A stretch of DNA of 17,773 bases from positions 1 through 17,773 of the forward strand of contig NZ_LSJM01000353.1 in assembly GCF_001557215.1 (NCBI RefSeq). Reading direction: 5' to 3'. Positions 1 to 7,121 of this stretch are shown piece after piece. The position numbers and the translations under genes were made by a program. Positions within the stretch are counted from its first letter, which is position 1, and the number at the start of each line of letters is the position of its first letter. This DNA comes from Sphingomonas sp. CCH9-E2. GTDB taxonomy: Bacteria; Pseudomonadota; Alphaproteobacteria; Sphingomonadales; Sphingomonadaceae. The notes under the pieces were generated by a model. It made no database searches, was not told the origin of the DNA, and saw nothing but the letters and a program-made list of their open reading frames with translations.

Positions 1-494
1 GCAGTGCGCTCCCCCTGCCCCGCCGCGCCCTGCCACGGGTTGGAGTAGCTGGTGAACAGGATCGTGCGCTGGCCAAAGCCATTGTTTTCAATACTTTCCG
101 CCAGCAACCGGCGCAAGATCGCCTTGTCGGTGCGCTGCGCCGGGGTCAGTCCGGCATCGGGGATGGCATCAAGCCGTTTCAGGAATACCGCCTCCGCCGC
201 AGCACGACGATCCTCGGCGGCGAGGCTGACATCGCCGACCGCGATTGGATCGATATCGACGCCGACCGATCGGGCAAAACCAGGATTCTCCTTGAGCACC
301 CACGCGAAATGTTCGTCGAGCAGGGCGCGGAAATCATCCTGGGGCCCGGCCACGGCTGGGCTGGCGGCCAGCGCAGCGGCAAGGGCAGCTACGGCGATTA
401 CGCTGCGGACAGCGAAGCTTACACTCTTGCGCCCCTGTACGGGGACATGTGCGGAACGGTGTGCGCGTGGATGAACCGGAGCAAACATAGCCAT
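1..494 (-). CDS. DUF885 family exported protein, N-terminal part (runs off window)
   Basis: Reading the minus strand leftward from an ATG at 494 gives an open frame of 164 codons that leaves the window without a stop, so only the N-terminus is present. Residues about 24-49 form a positively charged then hydrophobic, Ala-rich stretch ending in an AVA-G type signal peptidase site, which implies export. The mature start (DFRALLDEHFAWVLKENPGF), the later DVSLAAEDRRAAA stretch and the FGQRTILFTSYSNPW segment match what I know of the DUF885 family, periplasmic or lipoprotein-like proteins with a metallopeptidase-like fold and mostly unknown substrates. The start is uncertain: in-frame ATGs lie at 524, 494 and 488, none has a strong Shine-Dalgarno site, and the long n-region before the hydrophobic core would be unusual. 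It is divergent from the acyltransferase gene at 633. The family call is by pattern recall, not by a search. Confidence 0.75.
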   Translation of the reverse strand, partial: MAMFAPVHPRAHRSAHVPVQGRKSVSFAVRSVIAVAALAAALAASPAVAGPQDDFRALLDEHFAWVLKENPGFARSVGVDIDPIAVGDVSLAAEDRRAAAEAVFLKRLDAIPDAGLTPAQRTDKAILRRLLAESIENNGFGQRTILFTSYSNPWQGAAGQGERT

Positions 495-632
495 TTCCCG
501 AGGCAAGCAGAGGAAATCCAACATTGCAAGCGATGCGTGGCAGCGCCTCATACCGGCCCGACAAATAAGTTTGTAACATAAACTGGTTTTCTTGTACGTG
601 GTGCTCAGTTTGATTCTGCGAGGAGGCTTGCG
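495..632. promoter_or_regulatory. Divergent intergenic region between DUF885 gene and acyltransferase gene
   Basis: This AT-richer gap separates two divergently transcribed genes and must carry both promoters. On the plus side a strong GAGGAGG ribosome binding site ends a few bases before the ATG at 633. On the minus side, TTGCAAT starts exactly 35 bases before the ATG at 494 (529 down to 523), but the matching -10 (GCTTGCCT) is poor. A second minus-strand candidate is TTGTCGG, then 13 bases, then GCTGCCAC. No convincing plus-strand -10 was found. A GTAACA hexamer is also present near 571. Confidence 0.4.
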
Positions 633-1850
633 ATGGATGATTCCGGTACCCCGACCGTCCGACTGCACGCGCTGGATGCCGTCCGCGGCGGCGCGCTGTT
701 GCTGGGGGTGGCATTTCACGCGAGCCTCAGCTTCCTGCCCGGGCCGAAAATCTGGATGGTGCGTGACGCGGCCGAACCGCTGATCGGTAGCTTCTTCATC
801 GTCTCGCACATGTTCCGCATGACCCTGTTCTTCGTCATCGCGGGATACTTCGGCCGCATGCTGCTGGAGCGGCGGGGGGTTGCAGGGTTCGTCCGCGACC
901 GCGGCAAGCGGATCGTCCTGCCGCTGTTCCTGTTCTGGCCGTTCGTGCTGGCGGGGATCATCGCGGCGTTCATCTGGGGCGCAGTCGTGATGAACGGCGG
1001 CATGCCGCCCGCGAACCAGCCCCCACCCCCTCCACCAACCGTCGCAACCTTTCCGCTGACGCATCTGTGGTTTCTGTATGTGCTTACGCTCCTGTATCTT
1101 GCGGCGCTGGCCATGCGCAGCGTCTTTGGCCTGATCGATCGCAAGGGAATGGCCGCGGCGCGCATCGCCGATCCGATCATCGCCACAGCGATCCGCTATG
1201 GCGCGGCGAGCGTGCTGCTTGCGGTTCCCGGATTTGTCGCGCTTGTGAAGCTGCCCGTCTGGATGCCAGCAGCCGGCATCCCGACGCCCGATATGGGGCT
1301 GATCCCCAATGCTGCCGCGCTGGCCGCCTATGCCACCGCATTCGGCTTCGGCTGGATGCTGCACCGCCGGCCGATCCTGCTGGGACAGATCGCTGCGCGC
1401 TGGGCGCTGCATCTGATCGGCGCGATCCTGCTGAGCGGCTGTCTGCTCTGGGATCGCGGCGGACTGCCCTTCTTCGCGCCCGAGCCCGACCCGACCAAGC
1501 GTGTGCTGCTGGCCGGAGCCTATATGATCGCGAGCTGGACGTGGACGCTGGGGCTGCTCGGTGCGGCGCTGCGCTTCCTCGATGCCGAGCGGCGCTGGGT
1601 CCGCTATCTGGCCGACTCGTCCTACTGGATCTATCTGGTCCATCTGCCCGTCGTGATGGCAGCACAAATCCTGGTGTTTCCGCTGGCGCTGCCCGGCCTG
1701 GTCAAATTCGCCATCGTGGTGCTGGGCGCTTCCCTTATCCTGCTTGCCAGCTATCACCTGCTGGTACGGCACAGTTTTGTGGGACGGTGGCTCAACGGGC
1801 GGAGCATGCCGCGCCGGCAACCGCGTGCTATGGAGGCCCAGACGATATGA
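633..1850 (+). CDS. Acyltransferase-3 family integral membrane protein (OpgC/MdoC-like)
   Basis: The 405-residue protein is a polytopic membrane protein with about ten hydrophobic segments. Its N-terminus has the acyltransferase-3 hallmark: RLHALDAVRGGALLLGVAFH, with the conserved Arg18 and the candidate catalytic His29, then FRMTLFFVIAGYFG (61-74) and RIVLPLFLFWP (93-103). The HLWFLYVL segment near residue 144 is typical of the glucan-modifying OpgC branch. Family members transfer acyl groups such as acetyl or succinyl from the cytoplasmic side to sugars or lipids at the membrane; the substrate here cannot be read from sequence. A Pro-rich loop (about residues 125-136) precedes the HLWFLY helix. 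The start at 633 is supported by a GAGGAGG site 6-7 bases upstream. The gene overlaps the next by 4 bases (ATGA at 1847), so the two are probably translationally coupled. Confidence 0.88.
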   Translation: MDDSGTPTVRLHALDAVRGGALLLGVAFHASLSFLPGPKIWMVRDAAEPLIGSFFIVSHMFRMTLFFVIAGYFGRMLLERRGVAGFVRDRGKRIVLPLFLFWPFVLAGIIAAFIWGAVVMNGGMPPANQPPPPPPTVATFPLTHLWFLYVLTLLYLAALAMRSVFGLIDRKGMAAARIADPIIATAIRYGAASVLLAVPGFVALVKLPVWMPAAGIPTPDMGLIPNAAALAAYATAFGFGWMLHRRPILLGQIAARWALHLIGAILLSGCLLWDRGGLPFFAPEPDPTKRVLLAGAYMIASWTWTLGLLGAALRFLDAERRWVRYLADSSYWIYLVHLPVVMAAQILVFPLALPGLVKFAIVVLGASLILLASYHLLVRHSFVGRWLNGRSMPRRQPRAMEAQTI

Positions 1851-2464
1851 CCGATCCGTCCCAGAGCGCACGCGACGATCTCGCCTTTGTCCGTGCGCTG
1901 GTGAGCGAGGGGGGCCAGGTGCAGGCGTCCGCCGGCGAGGCGCTGCTGGCCGGGGGCCTGTGCTATGGCCTCCAGTGCCTGGTGCAATGGGCGTTGATGG
2001 TCAGCGGCTGGCCCGCGCCACCGATCGTCCACCTCACCGCCGGATTTCTGCCGACCGTGATCTTCGTCGCGCTGATCATATGGATCGTGCGGCGCAACGG
2101 CGCGGTCGCGCCGCAGGGCATGGCGATGCGCGCGTTCAACGCCGGGTTTGGCAGCACCGGTCTCGCGACCCTGACCACTGCAGCGATCTTCGGCTATCTG
2201 GCCTGGCGCCGGCAGGACATGGGCGTGTGGTTGTTCCACCCGCTGATGGTCGCGGTGCTGCAGGGGGCAGCCTGGTACATCGCCTTTGCCATCCGTCGCC
2301 GGGGCTGGCTTGCGCTGGTGTCCGTCGGCTGGTTCGCGACCGCCATACTGGGCGCGCTGATGCTGGAACGGATAGACCTGTTCATCCTGTTGATCGGAGC
2401 GGCATTGCTGCTGCTGATGGCGCTGCCGGGCTGGATCCTGTTGCGCGGCGCGGCCAATAGCTGA
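1847..2464 (+). CDS. Uncharacterised multi-pass membrane protein paired with winged-helix regulator
   Basis: This gene encodes 205 residues starting with MTDPSQSARDDLAFVRALVSEGG. A soluble N-terminal helix of about 35 residues is followed by roughly six hydrophobic segments, ending LFILLIGAALLLLMALPGWILL. I do not recognise a catalytic motif. The frame is open far upstream (from 1067), but that stretch is antisense-like shadow of the acyltransferase gene; the ATG at 1847, inside the ATGA overlap with the previous stop, is the sensible start. It ends 5 bases before the winged-helix regulator, a spacing that predicts co-expression. Membrane proteins of this size next to this type of regulator are common in proteobacteria, and the regulator may control the pair. 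Function unknown. Confidence 0.8.
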   Translation: MTDPSQSARDDLAFVRALVSEGGQVQASAGEALLAGGLCYGLQCLVQWALMVSGWPAPPIVHLTAGFLPTVIFVALIIWIVRRNGAVAPQGMAMRAFNAGFGSTGLATLTTAAIFGYLAWRRQDMGVWLFHPLMVAVLQGAAWYIAFAIRRRGWLALVSVGWFATAILGALMLERIDLFILLIGAALLLLMALPGWILLRGAANS

Positions 2465-2469
2465 CGGCG

Positions 2470-2763
2470 ATGAAGAATTTCGACATCGGACAGATTGACG
2501 ACGTGATTCACGGCCGCATGCGGCTGGGGATCATGGCGTATCTTGCCGATGCCGAAGTCGCCGATTTCAACGAATTGAAGGCGCTGCTTCAAGCGACACA
2601 GGGCAATTTGTCGGTCCATCTGCGCAAGCTGGAAGAGGCAGGATATATCGCGATCGACAAGAGTTTTTCCGGGCGCAAGCCGCTGACCCGCGCGCGCATG
2701 ACGCCAGCCGGGCGCAAGGCATTTGCGAGTTATCTTGAAGCATTGGTCAAGCTGATCGCATAA
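2470..2763 (+). CDS. Winged-helix transcriptional regulator (PF13601-like)
   Basis: This 97-residue protein is essentially one winged-helix DNA-binding domain. After HGRMRLGIMAYLADAEVADFNELKALLQATQGNLSVHLRKLEEAGYI, with the recognition helix around residues 41-57, comes a wing with SFSGRKPLTRARMTPAGRKAF. This matches the small MarR/ArsR-related regulators of the PF13601 type, which usually have no separate ligand-binding domain and act as dimers. It lies 5 bases after the membrane protein gene and is the last gene of the three-gene set starting at 633, so autoregulation of that set is a reasonable inference. It ends with TAA followed at once by GGAAG, a Shine-Dalgarno-like site discussed under the leader ORF at 2777. 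Confidence 0.87.
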   Translation: MKNFDIGQIDDVIHGRMRLGIMAYLADAEVADFNELKALLQATQGNLSVHLRKLEEAGYIAIDKSFSGRKPLTRARMTPAGRKAFASYLEALVKLIA

Positions 2764-2776
2764 GGAAGCCGCGCGG

Positions 2777-2836
2777 TTGCATCTGCGATCGACAGCCTGC
2801 TTCTCTCCGGAACCCTGCCCGATGCCGATCTCGTGA
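2777..2836 (+). CDS. Possible 19-residue leader ORF (TTG start) overlapping permease start
   Basis: An AAGGAAG ribosome-binding-like sequence sits directly after the regulator stop and 8 bases before a TTG codon. From that TTG an open frame of 19 codons (MHLRSTACFSPEPCPMPIS) ends in TGA at 2834-2836, overlapping the GTG start of the permease in a GTGA. The permease itself has no good ribosome site close to its GTG, so translational coupling to this leader would explain its initiation. A shorter version could start at the ATG at 2822. It may be chance; the coding evidence is only the geometry. Confidence 0.25.
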   Translation: MHLRSTACFSPEPCPMPIS

Positions 2837-4149
2837 CCCCCGCTGCCGCCCCGCGCCGCACGCTGCGCGCCGTCGATGTGTTTGCGCTGACCGTCGGCAT
2901 CGTCATCGGCGCCGGCATCTTTCGCACCCCGGCGCTGGTCGCAGGGGTGGCGGGCGATTCTACGACGATGATCCTGGCATGGGTTGCCGGCGGCGTGCTC
3001 TCGATCATCGGGGCACTCTGCTATGCCGAGATGGCGGCGGCCTGGCCGCATATGGGCGGCGATTACCATTATATCGGGCGCGCCTTCGGCCAGCGGATCG
3101 CGTTCCTCTACGCCTGGGCGCGGCTGGCGGTGATCCAGACGGGGTCGCTGGCGCTGTTGTCGTTCATCGTAGGCGATTATCTGCAGGTGCTGTTGCCGCT
3201 CGGCCCGGCGGGTCCGGCGATCTGGGCGGGGATCGCGGTCGTTGCGGTTACCGCGATCAACTGGCTGGGGGTGCGCTGGGGAACGCAGGCGCAGCGCTGG
3301 CTGACGCTGACGGAGGTGATCGGGCTCGTTGCGATCATCGTCGCCGGGTTCTCGCTTGCTTCCCCGGACGCAGTCCCCCCCGCACCGGGCGGCGGCGCGC
3401 TCGGGCTGCTGATGGTGTTCGTTCTCCTCTCCTATGGAGGGTGGAGCGAGGCGGTCTATGTCTCGGCGGAGATGAAGGACCCGCCGCGCCGGATCGCCGT
3501 GATCCTGTGCGCGGCGCTGGCGTTGGTCACCGCGCTCTATGTGCTGGTCAACCTCGCCTTGCTCAACGGCCTCGGCATCGCCGGGATGGCGGGCAATGAC
3601 GCGGTGGCGGCCGAGGTAATGCGCCGCGCCTTCGGTCCGATGGGCGCGGCGGCGATCAGCGCAGCGGTAGCGGTGGCGGCACTGACGAGCGCCAATGCCA
3701 CCGCGATCGTCGGGGGACGCACCGCCTGTGCCTTGGGGCAACGCGTGCGGCCGCTGCGCTGGCTCGGCCAATGGGATCATCGCCGCGACACGCCGGGCAA
3801 CGGCCTGATCGCGCAGGGGGCGATCGCGCTGCTGCTGGTCGTGCTGGGCGGATTTGCCCGCGACGGGTTTCGCGTCGCGGTCGAATATACCGCGCCCGTC
3901 TTCTGGCTGTTCCTGCTGCTCGCCGGACTTTCGCTGTTCGTGCTGCGCTGGACCGAGCCGGATACGCCCCGTCCGTTCCGCGTACCGCTTTATCCCGTTT
4001 TGCCCGGGATCTTCTGCGCCACCACGGCGTATCTGCTATGGTCGAGCCTCGCCTATACCGGATGGGGCGCGCTTGCGGGCGTAGCCATTCTCGGCGTCGG
4101 CGCGTTGCTGCTGTTGGTCGTCACCCCTGAAGCGGAGATTGAACCATGA
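2833..4149 (+). CDS. APC superfamily amino-acid permease
   Basis: The 438-residue protein has about twelve hydrophobic segments and the first-helix signature ALTVGIVIGAGIF (GAGIF at 26-30), which forms part of the substrate site in the APC fold. The SYGGWSEAVYVSAEMKDPPRRI segment around residues 200-220 is typical of the APC family, especially L-type and serine/threonine exchanger-like members. It is predicted to move amino acids across the inner membrane by proton symport or exchange; the substrate is not decidable. The start is a GTG at 2833, the first in-frame initiation codon after the TAA of the previous gene, and it overlaps the leader ORF stop. No strong ribosome site is visible. The 3' end overlaps the methyltransferase start by 4 bases. 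Confidence 0.88.
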   Translation: MTPAAAPRRTLRAVDVFALTVGIVIGAGIFRTPALVAGVAGDSTTMILAWVAGGVLSIIGALCYAEMAAAWPHMGGDYHYIGRAFGQRIAFLYAWARLAVIQTGSLALLSFIVGDYLQVLLPLGPAGPAIWAGIAVVAVTAINWLGVRWGTQAQRWLTLTEVIGLVAIIVAGFSLASPDAVPPAPGGGALGLLMVFVLLSYGGWSEAVYVSAEMKDPPRRIAVILCAALALVTALYVLVNLALLNGLGIAGMAGNDAVAAEVMRRAFGPMGAAAISAAVAVAALTSANATAIVGGRTACALGQRVRPLRWLGQWDHRRDTPGNGLIAQGAIALLLVVLGGFARDGFRVAVEYTAPVFWLFLLLAGLSLFVLRWTEPDTPRPFRVPLYPVLPGIFCATTAYLLWSSLAYTGWGALAGVAILGVGALLLLVVTPEAEIEP

Positions 4150-4697
4150 AGCTGTTGATCCTTGCCGCTGCCGCACTTGTCGCCGGAAGTGCCGTCACGC
4201 CGCCGGCCGCATCGCCGCCCGCCGCACAGAGCCAGACCCCCGACGTCATTTATGTCCCCACCCCGCCCACCGTGGTCGAAGCGATGCTGGACATGGTCGA
4301 CCTGCGCGACGGCGATGTCCTGTACGACCTCGGCTCGGGCGACGGACGCATCCCGATCGCCGCCGCCAAGCGCAAGCAGGTGCGCGCGGTCGGCATCGAC
4401 ATCGATCCTACGCGGATCAAGGAGGCGAACGCCAACGCCAAGGCGGCAGGGGTGACCGGTGAGGTTTCGTTCAGGCAAGCCGATCTGTTCACCAGCGACT
4501 TCAGCGATGCGACCGTCGTCACGCTCTATCTGCTCGACACGTTGAACGAGAAATTGCGCCCCAAATTGCTCGCCGAACTGAAGCCCGGAACACGGATCGT
4601 CAGCCACGCCTTCCGCATGGGCGATTGGGAGCCGGAGAAGGAGGCGACGATCGATGGGCGGACGATCTATTACTGGACCGTGCCGCCGCGAGGGTAG
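4146..4697 (+). CDS. Exported class I SAM-dependent methyltransferase
   Basis: The 183-residue protein begins with a short charged end and hydrophobic stretch (MKLLILAAAALVAGSAV) followed by an Ala/Pro-rich linker to about residue 32, like a signal peptide or membrane anchor. The core has class I methyltransferase motifs: VLYDLGSGDGRIPI (motif I, 58-71), the acidic GIDID ending strand 2 (83-87) and QADLF (111-115). Such proteins with 'YVPTPP' before the core are widespread and usually annotated only as methyltransferases; the substrate is unknown. If really exported, SAM supply in the periplasm is a puzzle, so a membrane-anchored cytoplasmic topology is possible. It starts inside the permease stop (ATGA), which indicates coupling. 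Confidence 0.82.
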   Translation: MKLLILAAAALVAGSAVTPPAASPPAAQSQTPDVIYVPTPPTVVEAMLDMVDLRDGDVLYDLGSGDGRIPIAAAKRKQVRAVGIDIDPTRIKEANANAKAAGVTGEVSFRQADLFTSDFSDATVVTLYLLDTLNEKLRPKLLAELKPGTRIVSHAFRMGDWEPEKEATIDGRTIYYWTVPPRG

Positions 4698-4700
4698 GAA

Positions 4701-4729
4701 TCGACCGCGCGCGCTTTCCGCGCTAGGGC
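4701..4729 (+). promoter_or_regulatory. Candidate promoter for crcB, leaderless geometry
   Basis: TCGACCG (4701-4707), 14 bases, then GCTAGGGC (4722-4729), 6 bases before the crcB ATG at 4736. These resemble the alphaproteobacterial housekeeping boxes TTGaCgS and GCTANAWC. The -35-like box begins exactly 35 bases before the start codon, so transcription would start at or next to the ATG. The boxes are very close to those of the sspB promoter. No fluoride riboswitch fits in the 38-base gap. Confidence 0.35.
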
Positions 4730-4735
4730 GGCAAT

Positions 4736-5116
4736 ATGCATCATCTGTTTCTCGTCATGCTGGGCGGCGCGGTCGGCGCCGGCGCGCGGCATCTGGTCGG
4801 GCGCGCGGCGCTTGCGCTGTGGGGGCCGGGGTTTCCGGTCGGCACCCTTGCGGTCAACGTCATCGGCGCCTTTGCCATGGGCCTGCTCGCTGCCTGGCTC
4901 GCGTCGCGGGCGAGCGGGGATGAGGCGCTGCGCTATCTGCTCGGCGTCGGCGTGCTTGGCGGCTTCACCACCTTTTCGGCCTTTTCGCTCGAGACCGTGC
5001 TGATGATCGAGCGCGGCGAAGTGACGACCGCGCTGTTCTACATCCTCGCCTCGGTCGCACTCTCGATCGGCGCGCTGTTCGCCGGGCTGCAGGTCAGCCG
5101 GATGGTGGCGGCATGA
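4736..5116 (+). CDS. crcB: Fluoride efflux channel CrcB (Fluc)
   Basis: The 126-residue protein has the normal length and four hydrophobic helices of the Fluc/CrcB family, dual-topology dimers that export fluoride through the inner membrane. Signature residues are present: GGAVGAGARH (10-19), GTLAVNVIGAF with pore Asn41 (36-46), and GGFTTFSAFS (75-84), which carries the central sodium-site threonines and the phenylalanines lining the pore (Phe80 and Phe83). It follows the methyltransferase by 38 bases and overlaps the pseudouridine synthase start by 4 bases (ATGA). No crcB-motif fluoride riboswitch is visible upstream, so expression is probably constitutive or set by the candidate promoter next to the ATG. 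Confidence 0.96.
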   Translation: MHHLFLVMLGGAVGAGARHLVGRAALALWGPGFPVGTLAVNVIGAFAMGLLAAWLASRASGDEALRYLLGVGVLGGFTTFSAFSLETVLMIERGEVTTALFYILASVALSIGALFAGLQVSRMVAA

Positions 5117-6249
5117 GCGCTGACGCCAATGTCCGCCAATTCACCGTCGCACTCGACGATGACGGCATCCGGCTCGATCGCTGGTTCAAGCGGCATCTGC
5201 CCGATACCAGTTTCAACATCGTGTCGCGCTGGGCGCGCACCGGGCAACTGCGCGTCGATGGCGCGCGGGCCACGCCGGGCGACCGTATCCAGGCGGGCCA
5301 GGTGATCCGCGTGCCTCGGGCCGACGCCACTCCGGTCGCGACCGCCAGGCCGAAAAAGGCGCGCGTTCAGCTCAGCCCAGAGCAGATCGAGTTTGCCGAG
5401 AGCATGGTGATCCATCGCGACGCGCAGGCGATCGTGCTCAACAAGCCGCCGGGGCTCGCGACGCAGGGCGGGACCAAGACGCATGATCATGTCGATCAGC
5501 TGCTCGACGGCCTCTATTTCGACCTCGATACGCGGCCCAAGCTGGTCCACCGGCTCGACAAGGATACGTCGGGCGCGCTGGTGCTGGCGCGCACGGCGCG
5601 GGCCGCGGCCTATTTCTCGAAGAGCTTTTCGGGGCGGACGGCACGCAAGACCTATTGGGCGATCATCGTCGGCGTGCCGAGCATCGAGGACGGGTTTATC
5701 GATCTCCCGCTGGGCAAGCAGCCGGGCACCGGCGGCGAAAAGATGCAGGTCGACGAGAAGGAAGGCCAGCCCGCGCGCACCCGCTATCGCGTGATCGACC
5801 GCGCCGGAAACCGCGCCGCCTGGGTCGAGCTGCAGCCGCATACCGGGCGCACGCACCAGCTGCGCGTGCATATGGCGGCGATCGGCCACCCGATCGTCGG
5901 TGACGGCAAATACGGCATGGCCGAAGCGTTCCTGTCGGGCAGCATTAGCCGCAAGATGCACCTGCATGCGCGGCGCATCCGCATCGACCATCCCGATGGC
6001 GGCAAGCTGGACGTGACGGCGGACCTGCCGACGCATTTCGCCGAGACGCTGGTACAGCTGGGCTTCAACCTCGAGGATGGCGATAACCTGCCGCCCGACG
6101 AGAAGGTGCCGTTCACCAAGGAGCAGGAAAAGGCCAAGGCCAAGGCCCACGCCAAGACCTATCGCAAGGAGCGCCGTGGTGAGCGCCAAGGGCGCCGCGA
6201 CACGACCGCAAAGAAGAGGCCCGCGCGGAAGCCGGCGAAGAAGGGATGA
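5113..6249 (+). CDS. rluC: RluC/RluD-family 23S rRNA pseudouridine synthase
   Basis: The 378-residue protein has an N-terminal S4 RNA-binding domain (about 14-70: GIRLDRWFKRHLP...VSRWARTGQLRVDG) and a RluA-type pseudouridine synthase domain. The catalytic motif is LVHRLDKDTSGALVLA with Asp149; AWVELQPHTGRTHQLRVHMAAIGHPIVGD (237-264) is the other family signature. It isomerises uridines in 23S rRNA; RluC (positions 955/2504/2580 in E. coli numbering) is the best guess, RluD less likely. After residue about 333 there is a Lys/Arg-rich tail (KEQEKAKAKAHAK...KKRPARKPAKKG) of about 45 residues that is longer than in E. coli RluC and could add RNA contact. It overlaps crcB and the HAD gene by 4 bases each. 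Confidence 0.92.
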   Translation: MSADANVRQFTVALDDDGIRLDRWFKRHLPDTSFNIVSRWARTGQLRVDGARATPGDRIQAGQVIRVPRADATPVATARPKKARVQLSPEQIEFAESMVIHRDAQAIVLNKPPGLATQGGTKTHDHVDQLLDGLYFDLDTRPKLVHRLDKDTSGALVLARTARAAAYFSKSFSGRTARKTYWAIIVGVPSIEDGFIDLPLGKQPGTGGEKMQVDEKEGQPARTRYRVIDRAGNRAAWVELQPHTGRTHQLRVHMAAIGHPIVGDGKYGMAEAFLSGSISRKMHLHARRIRIDHPDGGKLDVTADLPTHFAETLVQLGFNLEDGDNLPPDEKVPFTKEQEKAKAKAHAKTYRKERRGERQGRRDTTAKKRPARKPAKKG

Positions 6250-6905
6250 CCCGCCTCGCGGTGTTCGACTGCGACGGGACGTTGGTCGATTCGCAGGCCA
6301 ATATCTGTCGCGCGATGGAGGCGTGCTTCGTCCAGCATCGGCTCGACCCGCCGACGCGCGAGGATATCCGGCGCATCGTGGGGCTGAGCCTTGTCCCGGC
6401 GATCGCACAACTGCTGCCCCAGGCCGAGCCGGCGATGCATGTCGCGATGGCCGAGGCGTACAAGAGCGCGTTCCACGCGATGCGGATGGACGCGGCGCTC
6501 GATCCCGAGCCGCTGTTCGATGGCGTGGCCGAGGCGATCGAGGCGTTGCGCGATGCCGGGTGGATGCTGGGCGTGGCGACCGGCAAGTCGGATCGCGGGC
6601 TGGCGCTGATCCTGGAGCATCATGGGCTGACCGACCGTTTCGTGACGCTGCAGACCGCCGACCGGCATCCATCCAAGCCGCACCCGGCGATGCTTCAGGC
6701 GGCGATTGCCGAGGCGGGCGGCGATCCGCTGCGCACCGCGATGATCGGCGATACCAGCTATGACATCGCGATGGCGGTGAATGCTGGGACGCACGCGGTC
6801 GGGGTTGCGTGGGGCTATCACGAGGCGCATGAATTGCACGCCGCCGGGGCGCATCATGTGACGAGCCATGCACGCGACCTGCCGGCGCTGTTGGAGGCGT
6901 TATGA
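6246..6905 (+). CDS. HAD-superfamily phosphatase (phosphoglycolate phosphatase-like)
   Basis: The 219-residue protein contains all four HAD motifs: VFDCDGTLVDS with nucleophile Asp8 and Asp10, ATGKS with Thr112, SKPHP with Lys144, and MIGDTSYDIAMA with Asp169 and Asp173. The helical cap between motifs I and II (about 15-95) is the C1 type of the Gph/beta-phosphoglucomutase branch. It hydrolyses a small phosphorylated metabolite in the cytoplasm, and phosphoglycolate is one possibility. Genes for such HAD proteins often sit next to rluC in proteobacteria, as here. It overlaps both neighbours by 4 bases. Confidence 0.9.
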   Translation: MTRLAVFDCDGTLVDSQANICRAMEACFVQHRLDPPTREDIRRIVGLSLVPAIAQLLPQAEPAMHVAMAEAYKSAFHAMRMDAALDPEPLFDGVAEAIEALRDAGWMLGVATGKSDRGLALILEHHGLTDRFVTLQTADRHPSKPHPAMLQAAIAEAGGDPLRTAMIGDTSYDIAMAVNAGTHAVGVAWGYHEAHELHAAGAHHVTSHARDLPALLEAL

Positions 6906-7117
6906 CCGAGGATCCGGCCCGCAACCGCTATTTCGCGATGGTGTTCGCGCAGATGATCGCAGTCGCCGGCGCGGTGTTCGGCCTGATCATCATGGGCCGC
7001 GCCGAGGATATGGTGATGCGCCTGCTGGGCGCGGCAATCCTGTTGTCGGGCCTCTATTGCATCGCCGTGGTGCCGCGCGCGCTCGCCCGGCGCTGGCGCA
7101 CCCCGCCGACGGAATAG
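6902..7117 (+). CDS. Small two-helix membrane protein of unknown function
   Basis: The 71-residue protein has two hydrophobic helices, about 11-33 (MVFAQMIAVAGAVFGLIIMG) and 40-60 (LLGAAILLSGLYCIAVVP), joined by a short RAEDMVM turn and ended by a basic tail (RALARRWR). I recognise no named family. It starts inside the HAD stop (ATGA) and ends 4 bases before the ATP12 gene, so it is co-translated with them. Being between a phosphatase and an F1-ATPase assembly factor, it may take part in membrane or ATP synthase biogenesis, but this is only context. Confidence 0.75.
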   Translation: MTEDPARNRYFAMVFAQMIAVAGAVFGLIIMGRAEDMVMRLLGAAILLSGLYCIAVVPRALARRWRTPPTE

Positions 7118-7121
7118 GATC

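Noticed and set aside
1067..1846. Upstream extension of the membrane protein gene into the acyltransferase region
   Set aside because: The translated extension is Arg/Ala-rich and overlaps a real gene; the ATGA overlap at 1847 gives a proper start.
2194..3780. A 528-codon minus-strand frame opposite the regulator and permease
   Set aside because: Composition is typical of antisense shadow, and the plus strand has recognisable permease and regulator motifs.
5038..6924. A 628-codon open frame on the minus strand, opposite crcB, the pseudouridine synthase and the HAD gene
   Set aside because: Its product is Arg/Pro/His-rich low-complexity sequence with no motif; the opposite strand codes clear enzyme families. 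Such antisense frames are expected at high GC.
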